Below are positions 1 to 6,123 of a stretch of 7,721 nt of DNA, one piece after another. The position numbers and the translations under genes were made by a program. The stretch is taken from contig JAEUIX010000237.1 in the NCBI GenBank assembly GCA_016794945.1, positions 1 through 7,721 of the forward strand, in the 5' to 3' direction. The notes under the pieces were generated by a model. It made no database searches, had not been told where the DNA came from, and saw only the letters and a program-made list of their open reading frames with translations. The stretch comes from Phycisphaerae bacterium (GTDB lineage: Bacteria > Planctomycetota > Phycisphaerae > Phycisphaerales > UBA1924). The stretch's first letter is position 1. Each line of letters starts with the position of its first letter.

Positions 1-68
1 AGCGTGAGCACCAGGGCGGATAGCAACCGTCCAATGTCCGAGTTTCTCAATGGTGTCTCCGTCTGCAT
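1..68 (-). CDS. Possible N-terminus of an unknown membrane or exported protein, cut by the left edge
   Basis: Reading the minus strand from the ATG at 68 gives 22 codons plus two bases before the window ends. They start MQTETPLRNSDIGR and run into a hydrophobic stretch (LLSALVLTL), which looks like the beginning of a membrane segment or signal anchor. An in-frame TGA lies upstream of this ATG with no other usual start codon between them, so the start is the only one available. Against it: there is no Shine-Dalgarno, no TANNNT box six bases upstream, and GC at third positions is lower than in the main genes. It would lie downstream of the tRNA-Leu on the same strand. The family is not recognisable from so few residues, and it could be a chance reading frame. 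Confidence 0.3.
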   Translation of the reverse strand, partial: MQTETPLRNSDIGRLLSALVLT

Positions 69-163
69 GCCCCGCCCCGAACGGCTCGCACCGAACGCCC
101 ACCCCGCCGCTTCTCATCGACGATCCCGGCGGCACAAGTGCACCCGCCCCGAGGGCTTCGTCG

Positions 164-190
164 CCGGCGCGTCGGCGGTCGCCGCGCCGG
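164..190 (-). terminator. Inverted repeat just downstream of tRNA-Leu, possible terminator or processing hairpin
   Basis: CCGGCGCG (164-171) and CGCGCCGG (183-190) form a perfect 8-bp stem with an 11-base loop. On the minus strand it begins 10 bases after the mature 3' end of the tRNA, where a terminator or 3' processing signal is expected. No run of U follows the stem on that strand, so intrinsic termination is uncertain, and GC-rich DNA produces such repeats by chance. Confidence 0.3.
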
Positions 191-200
191 TCGGACCAAG

Positions 201-285
201 TGCCGGAGGAGGGACTTGAACCCACACGCCTTTAAGGGGCGACGGATTTTGAATCCGTTGCGTCTGCCAATTCCGCCACTCCGGC
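201..285 (-). tRNA. tRNA-Leu (anticodon CAA)
   Basis: The minus strand folds as an 85-nt class II tRNA. The acceptor stem GCCGGAG pairs perfectly with CTCCGGC, with A as discriminator base (201). The anticodon stem ACGGA/TCCGT encloses loop TTCAAAA, giving anticodon CAA (bases 251-249), which reads the leucine codon UUG. A long variable arm (GCC-CCTTAAA-GGC) is typical of tRNA-Leu, as are the discriminator A and the T loop TTCAAGT. The 3' CCA is not encoded; CTTGG follows instead. The T stem GTGGG/CCCTC has a U-U mismatch at pair 50:64 (bases 224 and 210). Upstream on the minus strand only a poor promoter match is visible (GCGACC, 17 bases, TACCCT), too weak to call. Confidence 0.95.
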
Positions 286-355
286 TTCGGCGTCTAGGGT
301 AGCAATCGGCACGCCCCCGGTCGCCCGCCGGCCCGCCGCCGACTCGGCCCGCCGG

Positions 356-383
356 GTGTCCCGCCCGGGCGCATCGCTATTCT
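356..383 (+). promoter_or_regulatory. Candidate leaderless promoter of the tricorn-like protease gene
   Basis: The -10-like hexamer TATTCT (378-383) is followed by exactly six bases (CCAACC) and then the ATG at 390. The predicted transcription start therefore falls on, or within a base of, the start codon. A weak -35-like GTGTCC lies at 356-361, 16 bases upstream. No Shine-Dalgarno precedes the ATG, which fits a leaderless mRNA. The gene at 6124 shows the same geometry. This is inferred from sequence only. Confidence 0.45.
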
Positions 384-389
384 CCAACC

Positions 390-3300
390 ATGATGCTCCG
401 CGCGCTGCTCGCCGCCTCTCTGTTCGTCCTCTCCGCATGCACCGCCGCCCCCGCGCAGCCGCCGCAACCCGCGGCCGCCGCGCCCCCGCCCGCGGCCGCC
501 GCGCCGGTCGGTTACTACCGCCAGCCGGCCATCGGCGGCTCGACGATCGTCTTCGTCGCCGAGGGCGACCTGTGGAAGGTCCCGCTCTCCGGCGGCGTCG
601 CCACACGCCTGACCAGCCACCCGGGCGACGAGTTCCTCCCCGCCATCAGCCCCGACGGCTCCCGTGTCGCCTTCGCCGCCGAGTACGACGGCACGCAGGA
701 GATCTACGTCATGCCTCTGTCCGGCGGCCAGCCGCGCCGGCTGACCTACGACGGCACGCCCCGTTGCGGCGTCGCCGGGTGGACCCCCGACGGCAAAGTG
801 CTCGCCTTCACCGACAAGCTCTCCACGCTGCCCAATCTCCAGCTCACGACCATCGACCCCGCCACCGGCGTTCGCTCGGCCGTGCCCCTCTGGCAGGCCG
901 CCGACGGCGCAGTCAACGACGCGGGCGTCCTGGCGTTCGTGCGTCTGCCGTTCCAGGGCAGCGCCACCAAGCGATACCGGGGCGGGTTCATCCAGCAACT
1001 CTGGCGCTTCGCCCCCGGCGACGCCGAGGCCACGGCCCTCACCGCCGACTTCCCAGGCACCAGCAAGCGCCCCATGTGGGCCAACGGGCGCATCTACTTC
1101 GTCTCCGACCGCGACGGGCACATGAACATCTGGTCCATGTCCGCCGAGGGCAAGGACCTCCGCCAGCATACCCGTCACTCCGGGCTCGACGTCCAGGGCG
1201 GCAGCACCAACGGCCGGCAGATCGCCTACCAGCTCGGCGCCGACATCCGCGTGCTCGACCTGGCCAGCGACCGCGACGCCCCGCTGCCGATCTCCCTGGA
1301 CAGCGACCTCGACCAGACTCGCGAACGCTGGGCCGACAAGCCCCTGGAATTCCTCACCTCCGCGCGCATCAGCCCCGACGGCGACCGAGTGGTGCTCACC
1401 GCTCGCGGGCGGGTCTTCGTCGCCCCGCACCGCCAGGGAAGGATCGCCGACGTCGCCCGCGACGATGCGGCCCGTTACCGCGCCGCCCGCTTCATGCCCG
1501 ACGGAAAGTCCATCGTCGCGCTGAGCGACGCCAGCGGCGAGGTCGAGATCTGGAGCCTCCCGGCCAACGGCGTCGGGGCCGCCGCCGCGTTGACCGCCGA
1601 CGGCTCCGTCCTCCGCTGGGACGCGATCCCGTCCCCCGACGGCAAGTGGCTGGCCCACCACGACAAGAACCAGAAGCTCTGGGTCATGGACCTGGCCGCG
1701 AAGACCAGCGTGCTCGTCGACACGCAGCCCTTCGACGATTTTTCCGAGATCGCCTGGTCGCCCGATTCGCGCTGGCTCGCCTACGTGAACCAGGCCGGCA
1801 ACATGTTCAAGGTCATCAAGATCTGGTCGGTCGAGACCAAGGCCGCGCAGCCGGTGACCACGGACCGGTTCGACAGCTTCAGCCCCGCGTGGAGCCGCGA
1901 CGGCAAGTGGCTCTTCTTCCTGAGCGACCGCACGCTTCGCACGCTGGCGCCCAGCCCCTGGGGCCCCTACGCGCCCAAGCCCTTCCTCACGGACACCACC
2001 CGCGTCATGGCCCTGGCGCTCACCCCGGGTGAGCGGTGGCCCTTCCTGCCCAAGGACGAGCTTCAGGCCCCAGCCAAGCCCGAACCAGCCAAGCCCGAGC
2101 CCGCCAAGCCTGAGCCCAAGAACGACGACGCTCCCAAGGCCGACCCGGCCAAGGACGACGGCAAGAAGGACGAGCCCAAGAAGAACGAGCCCAGGAAGGA
2201 CGACAAGCCCGCCCCCAAGCCCGTCCGGATCGAGTTCGAGGGAATCCTCGAGCGGCTTTTTGAAGCGCCCGTGCCGGCCGGCAACTACGCCTCGCTCCAG
2301 GCCGCGGACAAAGCTCTGTTCCTCCTGGCCACGCCCACCGGCTTTGACGCCAGGAGCGATCTGAAGGTCCTGGAGATCAAGAACGAGGCCCCCGAACTCA
2401 AGACGCTCCTGCCCGACATCTCATTCTTCGAACTCTCCGCCGACGGCAAGAAGCTCCTCGCCCGCCGGCGCGACACCTTCTACATCGTCGACGCCGGCGT
2501 CTCCGCCCCCTCCGACCTCGACAAACTGTCCGTCAACCTCGGGGGTTGGACCTTCCCCTTCAAGCCCCGCGTCCAGTGGCGGCAGATGTACGCCGACGCG
2601 TGGCGCCTCATGCGCGATTACTTCTACGACCCCAACATGCACGGCGTCGACTGGCCCGCCATGAAGGCCAAGTACGCGCCCCTCGTCGACCGCGTCAGCA
2701 CCCGCGCCGAGCTCAACGACGTGCTGGCGCAGATGGTCGGCGAGCTTTCGGCCCTCCATCACTTCGTCCGCGGCGGCGACGGCCGCACCACCCCCGCCGT
2801 CGATCGCGCACCGATCGCCAGCCTCGGCGCCGCGTTCGTGCGCGACCCGGCCCGGGGCGGTTTCCGCATCGAACGCATCTACCGCCACGATCCCGATGAG
2901 CCATCCCGCGCTGCGCCGCTGGCCCGGCCGGAGGTCAACGCCCGCCCGGGGTGGATCATCACCGAGGTCGACGGCGTCCCCGCCCTCAGCGCCCCCGACA
3001 TCGGCGAATTGCTCCGCCACAAGGCCGGCCGCCAGGTCCTCCTGCGGATCAACACCACCCCGGACGTCCCCGGACCCGCCGTCATGCGCGACGTCGTCGC
3101 CATCCCCTTCTCCGCCGACGCCGAGGCCGAGCTCCGGTACGACGACTGGACCCTCTCCCGCCGGCTCGAAGTCGAGTCCGCCGGCAAGGGCGACATCGGA
3201 TACGTCCACCTCCGCGCCATGGGCGGCGGAAACTACACCGAATGGGCCAAGGGCTTCTTCCCGGTCTTCAACCGCAAGGGGCTCATCATCGACGTGCGCC

Positions 3301-3812
3301 ACAACCGCGGCGGCAACATCGACTCCTGGATTCTCTCCGAACTGCTCCGCCGCCAGTGGTTCACCTGGTCGCCCCGCGTCGGGCTGCCCTACTGGAACAT
3401 GCAGTACGCCTTCCGCGGACACGTCGTGGTCCTCTGCAACGAACGCACCGCCAGCGACGGCGAGGCCTTCGCCGAGGGCTTCCGCAGGCTCGGCCTGGGC
3501 AAAGTCATCGGCATGCGAACCTGGGGCGGCGAGATCTGGCTCTCCAGTTCCAACGTCCTGCTCGACCGCGGCCTGGCATCCGCGGCAGAGATCGGAGTCT
3601 TCGGCCCGGAGGGCACCTGGCTCATCGAGGGCCACGGCGTCGACCCCGACATCGTCGTCGACAACCCGCCCGCCGCCGCGTTCCGAGGCGAAGACGCCCA
3701 GTTGAGGGCGGCGATTGCCTATCTCCAGCAGCAAATCGCGGAAAAACCCGTGCCCGACATCGTGACCCCCCCCAAGCCCGACAAGAGCGACCCTTCCAAC
3801 CGCCGTCGGTAA
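390..3812 (+). CDS. Tricorn-like S41 family peptidase, lipoprotein
   Basis: Probably a lipid-anchored envelope protease that trims oligopeptides, in the tricorn family (MEROPS S41B). The N-terminus has a hydrophobic signal ending in lipobox LSAC with Cys17 as the lipidated residue. Residues about 41-555 carry TolB/PD40-type beta-propeller repeats (for example ISPDGSRVAF and WSPDSRWLAY). A Pro/Lys/Glu/Asp-rich linker covers about 560-611, and propeller-like sequence resumes to about 720. The helical catalytic domain begins near 727, a PDZ domain spans about 808-910, and the S41 core covers about 920-1110. The candidate triad is His790, Ser1022 (TASDGE) and Glu1080 (IEGHGVDPD), plus DVRHNRGG (968-975) and WGG (1045-1047). 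The Ser-to-Glu distance of 58 equals that of archaeal tricorn (Ser965/Glu1023). The serine before the catalytic His in archaeal tricorn (Ser745) is Leu789 here. The second ATG (393) is an alternative start; both keep the signal. About 1140 residues is normal for the family. It seems monocistronic. Confidence 0.93.
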   Translation: MMLRALLAASLFVLSACTAAPAQPPQPAAAAPPPAAAAPVGYYRQPAIGGSTIVFVAEGDLWKVPLSGGVATRLTSHPGDEFLPAISPDGSRVAFAAEYDGTQEIYVMPLSGGQPRRLTYDGTPRCGVAGWTPDGKVLAFTDKLSTLPNLQLTTIDPATGVRSAVPLWQAADGAVNDAGVLAFVRLPFQGSATKRYRGGFIQQLWRFAPGDAEATALTADFPGTSKRPMWANGRIYFVSDRDGHMNIWSMSAEGKDLRQHTRHSGLDVQGGSTNGRQIAYQLGADIRVLDLASDRDAPLPISLDSDLDQTRERWADKPLEFLTSARISPDGDRVVLTARGRVFVAPHRQGRIADVARDDAARYRAARFMPDGKSIVALSDASGEVEIWSLPANGVGAAAALTADGSVLRWDAIPSPDGKWLAHHDKNQKLWVMDLAAKTSVLVDTQPFDDFSEIAWSPDSRWLAYVNQAGNMFKVIKIWSVETKAAQPVTTDRFDSFSPAWSRDGKWLFFLSDRTLRTLAPSPWGPYAPKPFLTDTTRVMALALTPGERWPFLPKDELQAPAKPEPAKPEPAKPEPKNDDAPKADPAKDDGKKDEPKKNEPRKDDKPAPKPVRIEFEGILERLFEAPVPAGNYASLQAADKALFLLATPTGFDARSDLKVLEIKNEAPELKTLLPDISFFELSADGKKLLARRRDTFYIVDAGVSAPSDLDKLSVNLGGWTFPFKPRVQWRQMYADAWRLMRDYFYDPNMHGVDWPAMKAKYAPLVDRVSTRAELNDVLAQMVGELSALHHFVRGGDGRTTPAVDRAPIASLGAAFVRDPARGGFRIERIYRHDPDEPSRAAPLARPEVNARPGWIITEVDGVPALSAPDIGELLRHKAGRQVLLRINTTPDVPGPAVMRDVVAIPFSADAEAELRYDDWTLSRRLEVESAGKGDIGYVHLRAMGGGNYTEWAKGFFPVFNRKGLIIDVRHNRGGNIDSWILSELLRRQWFTWSPRVGLPYWNMQYAFRGHVVVLCNERTASDGEAFAEGFRRLGLGKVIGMRTWGGEIWLSSSNVLLDRGLASAAEIGVFGPEGTWLIEGHGVDPDIVVDNPPAAAFRGEDAQLRAAIAYLQQQIAEKPVPDIVTPPKPDKSDPSNRRR
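2070..2114 (+). repeat. Three 15-base tandem repeats encoding PAKPE within the protease linker
   Basis: Three in-frame 15-base units (2070-2084, 2085-2099, 2100-2114) each encode Pro-Ala-Lys-Pro-Glu. They open a charged, low-complexity linker (residues about 560-611) rich in KPEP, KKDEPK and KDD. The units differ only at synonymous positions. Such a linker between propeller blades is likely disordered and prone to length change between strains. Confidence 0.8.
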
Positions 3813-3863
3813 CTCCCTTCGGACCTGGGGGAATTGCCCTGAATATCACCCCATCTGGGCCGA

Positions 3864-3885
3864 TTCGCTTGCCCGGGCGGGCGAA
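3864..3885. repeat. Inverted repeat overlapping the -35 region of the 3922 gene
   Basis: TTCGCTTGC (3864-3872) can pair with GCGGGCGAA (3877-3885) through nine pairs, two of them G-U, around a CCGG loop. It lies between the protease stop at 3812 and the next gene and covers the candidate -35 box. It could terminate protease transcription, although no U run follows, or act as an operator. It may also be chance in GC-rich DNA. Confidence 0.25.
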
Positions 3886-3898
3886 CGCGCTGTATGGT
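3869..3898 (+). promoter_or_regulatory. Candidate sigma70-type promoter for the Ig-like/dockerin-like gene
   Basis: TTGCCC (3869-3874) and TATGGT (3893-3898) each match the consensus at four of six positions, with an 18-base spacer. The predicted start near 3905 leaves a short leader of about 17 bases that contains the Shine-Dalgarno at 3911-3916. Its placement in the 109-base gap suggests that the 3922 gene is transcribed separately from the protease. Confidence 0.45.
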
Positions 3899-3910
3899 GA
3901 AGCGCTAGAG

Positions 3911-3916
3911 GGAGGT
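3911..3916 (+). promoter_or_regulatory. Shine-Dalgarno of the 3922 gene
   Basis: GGAGGT lies five bases before the ATG at 3922. This fixes the start and contrasts with the protease gene, which has no such site. Confidence 0.75.
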
Positions 3917-3921
3917 CACCT

Positions 3922-6030
3922 ATGGTGCGCGATCGCATTCTTTCCGCTGTGAAGCACGTCGTTCTTGGACTTGCGGTGGTGGCGCCGTTGGCGCTGGCGG
4001 CCTCGGCAAGGGCCGTGGGCACGGCCGTTTCCATCACCGCCGTGAGCGGCGTCAGCAACGTGCGTTTCGCCACCCAGGGCCGCACCGGCGGCTTCAGCGG
4101 CGTCAGCAGCGGCGCGTTCAGCGTCAGCCAGGCCCGCGCGGGCGCCGCCGCGTTCGTCGTCACACCCAACCCCGCATGGGGCAATCTCCCGGGCTCGCCC
4201 ACCGCCTCGTGGATCGGCGCCGCCGCCAACGCGGGCACCTCCGGCTTCACGGCCATTTACGCGGTGCAGATGGTGGTCCCCGGCACCCCCGGCGCGGCCC
4301 TGCCCGCCGGCACCAACCGCACGCTCAACGTCGAGTTCCTCGTCGACAACGCGCTCGGCTCGCCTTCCAGCGGCAACACCCCGGGCCTCTACCTCGGTCT
4401 GGGAACCACCAACTCGCCCGCCGCCATCGCCGGCTCCGGCGGCGTCGGCAACGCGACCACGCCCACCACCATCTCCGCGAACGTGAACTCGATCGTCACC
4501 CAGTCCGGCGTCTACTGGCTCTACTTCGCCGTCGAGAACACCGGCACCTCCGCCAGCCCTTCGGGCATTCAGTTCCGCGCCTCGCTGGACATCACCTGCC
4601 CCACCGCGGCCCCGAGTTCCGGAGTCACCACGGCCCCGGTGGTCACCGGCCACTGCGAGGAAGGCACCACCATCAACTGGACCACGACGCCCGCCATCCC
4701 GACGGACGCCTTCGGCCAGGCCCCGAACACCTGGTTCATCTACCGCAGCATCCACGACCACTTCGATTCCGCCGAGTTGATCGGAAAGACCGGCGGCGCA
4801 GCCCGCTCGTTCGTCGACAGCGATGCGCCCGACGGCCTGGTCTACTACTGGGTCCGCGCTCGCTTCGGCGGTTGCGACGGCACCCTCTCGCCCGCCGGCC
4901 TCGGCATCGCCGACAACATCTCCATCCAGGCCGGCTGCGGCGGCCCGCGCACCATCACCACGGTGGTCGGCGCCGCCGGCGCCAAGATCTTCCGCGGCCT
5001 GCAGGCCGATGCCTCCGATGCCGCGCTCTTCGCCACCATCCCCGGCACCACGGTCGGCCCCGTCGTCACCGCGCTGCCCGCGTTCGACGGAACCCCGTAC
5101 TACTACTTCGCCACCAGCCTGCCCGACGCCTGCCCCACCACGCCGCGCGTTCAGGACTCCGGCGGCGCCGCAGCTTCGATCCCGCACCAGCCGCCGACGA
5201 CTCTCGCGCGCTGCCTCCCGGCGCCCGCGGGCGACACCGCCGTGCAGATCAGCGTGACCGCCGCGGGACAGGACCTGCAGTACCAGTGGCTCTTCACCCC
5301 TGCAAGCCCCCCCGCCAGCCCGGAGGTCGAGCTCACCTCGCCCTCGGCAACCACGCCGACCCTGGTCATCAGCCCGCCGACGCTGGCCGACGCCGGTTCC
5401 TACCGCTGCCGCATCTCCAGCGGCACCGACGGCGCAGCCTGCCCCCCGGTCTACAGCAACGCCTGCAACCTCAACGTCGGGAGCATCGCCATCGTCTCCT
5501 CCCCGTCCACGCGCGCCGTCTGCGAGACCGGCACGTGGGTCGCCCACGTCGAGGTCAACGCCGCCGACGCCCAGGGCGGACCGCTGCAGTACGAGTGGCG
5601 CCGCAACCTCGTCCCGCTCGCGGACGTCCCCGGGAACGTCTCCGGCTCCAGCACCGCCACCCTCACCATCTCCAACGCGTCCTTCGCCAACGGCGGGTCC
5701 TACACGTGCATCATCAGCCGCCCCGGCGGCGCCTGCGGCCCCGTCACCACGCCCGCCGCAGTCCTCTTCGTCATCGGCCCCTGCGCCTGCAACCCCGCCG
5801 ACATCGCCACCGAGGGCAACCCCGACCCCTTCGGCGGGCCCGATGGTTCGCTCACCGGCACCGACTTCGACATGTTCATCCAGGGCTTCTTCCAGGATCT
5901 GCTCGACCGCAACGGCGAGCTGATCGCCGACCTCACCAACAGCGACGGCACCGGCCCGCGCGACGGCCTGCTCACCGGCAGCGACTTCGACTTCTTCATC
6001 CAGAAGTTCTTCGAGGGCTGCCCCGGCTGA
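3922..6030 (+). CDS. Secreted multidomain protein with Ig-like domains and a dockerin-like C-terminus
   Basis: Function unknown; probably an extracellular or surface adhesion/structural protein. Residues 1-31 form a signal peptide: basic start, hydrophobic core, then ARA before predicted cleavage at 31/32. Residues about 32-230 are Gly/Ser/Thr-rich and beta-like, without a recognised family. Two fibronectin III-like segments follow (about 232-339 with YYWVRARF, and 340-420 with YYYFATS), each starting near a cysteine. Two Ig-like domains come next: about 424-520 (Cys431, DAGSYRC with Cys496) and about 521-617 (YTC with Cys596). The final 80 residues, beginning CNPAD at 623, contain two dockerin-like EF-hand motifs, LTGTDFDMF and LTGSDFDFF, 40 residues apart, and end in CPG. 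Such C-termini are common on secreted proteins of Phycisphaerae, where their partner is unclear. No catalytic domain is visible. The gene has its own promoter, a strong Shine-Dalgarno and a downstream hairpin, so it is likely monocistronic. Confidence 0.88.
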   Translation: MVRDRILSAVKHVVLGLAVVAPLALAASARAVGTAVSITAVSGVSNVRFATQGRTGGFSGVSSGAFSVSQARAGAAAFVVTPNPAWGNLPGSPTASWIGAAANAGTSGFTAIYAVQMVVPGTPGAALPAGTNRTLNVEFLVDNALGSPSSGNTPGLYLGLGTTNSPAAIAGSGGVGNATTPTTISANVNSIVTQSGVYWLYFAVENTGTSASPSGIQFRASLDITCPTAAPSSGVTTAPVVTGHCEEGTTINWTTTPAIPTDAFGQAPNTWFIYRSIHDHFDSAELIGKTGGAARSFVDSDAPDGLVYYWVRARFGGCDGTLSPAGLGIADNISIQAGCGGPRTITTVVGAAGAKIFRGLQADASDAALFATIPGTTVGPVVTALPAFDGTPYYYFATSLPDACPTTPRVQDSGGAAASIPHQPPTTLARCLPAPAGDTAVQISVTAAGQDLQYQWLFTPASPPASPEVELTSPSATTPTLVISPPTLADAGSYRCRISSGTDGAACPPVYSNACNLNVGSIAIVSSPSTRAVCETGTWVAHVEVNAADAQGGPLQYEWRRNLVPLADVPGNVSGSSTATLTISNASFANGGSYTCIISRPGGACGPVTTPAAVLFVIGPCACNPADIATEGNPDPFGGPDGSLTGTDFDMFIQGFFQDLLDRNGELIADLTNSDGTGPRDGLLTGSDFDFFIQKFFEGCPG
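5851..6012 (+). repeat. Paired 42-base repeats encoding the two dockerin-like helices
   Basis: Bases 5851-5892 and 5971-6012 are identical at 36 of 42 positions and lie exactly 120 bases (40 codons) apart. They encode residues 644-657 and 684-697, the LTGxDFDxFIQxFF motif that forms the end of the calcium loop and the following helix. The arrangement mirrors the duplicated segment of classical dockerins and points to internal duplication. Confidence 0.8.
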
Positions 6031-6060
6031 GAACCTCAGCCGTCCGCGTCGAAATCACCC

Positions 6061-6092
6061 CAACGCCCGGGCGGTTCCCCGCCCGGGCATTG
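6061..6092 (+). terminator. Terminator-like hairpin after the Ig-like/dockerin-like gene
   Basis: GCCCGGGCGG (6065-6074) and CCGCCCGGGC (6079-6088) form a perfect 10-bp stem with a TTCC loop. CAA (6061-6063) and TTG (6090-6092) extend it by three pairs past a single C-A mismatch. It starts 31 bases after the stop at 6030. The downstream sequence (ATTGTCGTT) is only moderately T-rich. The 3' edge overlaps the candidate -35 of the next gene, so it separates two plus-strand transcription units. Confidence 0.6.
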
Positions 6093-6117
6093 TCGTTCCC
6101 AGCCGTCCCGCTACGCT
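6090..6117 (+). promoter_or_regulatory. Candidate leaderless promoter of the MmcQ/YjbR gene
   Basis: TTGTCG (6090-6095) and TACGCT (6112-6117) are separated by 16 bases. Six bases (CCGGTC) then lead directly to the ATG at 6124, so transcription would start at the initiation codon. There is no Shine-Dalgarno. The box-to-ATG spacing is the same as for the protease gene at 390. The -35 overlaps the right arm of the preceding terminator. Confidence 0.45.
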
Positions 6118-6123
6118 CCGGTC

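Noticed and set aside
4..219. Plus-strand frame at the left edge ending inside the tRNA
   Set aside because: It overlaps the tRNA-Leu, has no ribosome binding site and no recognisable sequence.
294..1661. Long open frame on the minus strand opposite the protease gene
   Set aside because: It is a shadow of a GC-rich gene: Gly/Ala/Val/Arg-rich, no start signal, no domain, and it lies opposite clear propeller repeats.
356..2032. Long plus-strand frame overlapping the protease gene, 558 codons
   Set aside because: It is extremely Arg/Pro/His-rich, as expected for the shifted frame of high-GC3 coding sequence, and has no recognisable motif.
2421..3734. Minus-strand open frame opposite the catalytic half of the protease
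   Set aside because: Composition is that of an antisense shadow (Gly/Val/Asp/Glu) and the opposite strand encodes conserved S41 motifs.
4081..4142. Short GGCGTCAGCAGCGGC-like repetition in the Ig-like/dockerin-like gene
   Set aside because: It is low-complexity Gly/Ser/Val coding sequence; the units are neither regular nor long enough to call a tandem repeat or CRISPR.
3916..5547. Minus-strand open frame of 543 codons opposite the Ig-like/dockerin-like gene
   Set aside because: It is dominated by Gly, Arg, Ala, Asp and Val with no family signal; the plus strand has signal peptide, Ig-like and dockerin-like features.
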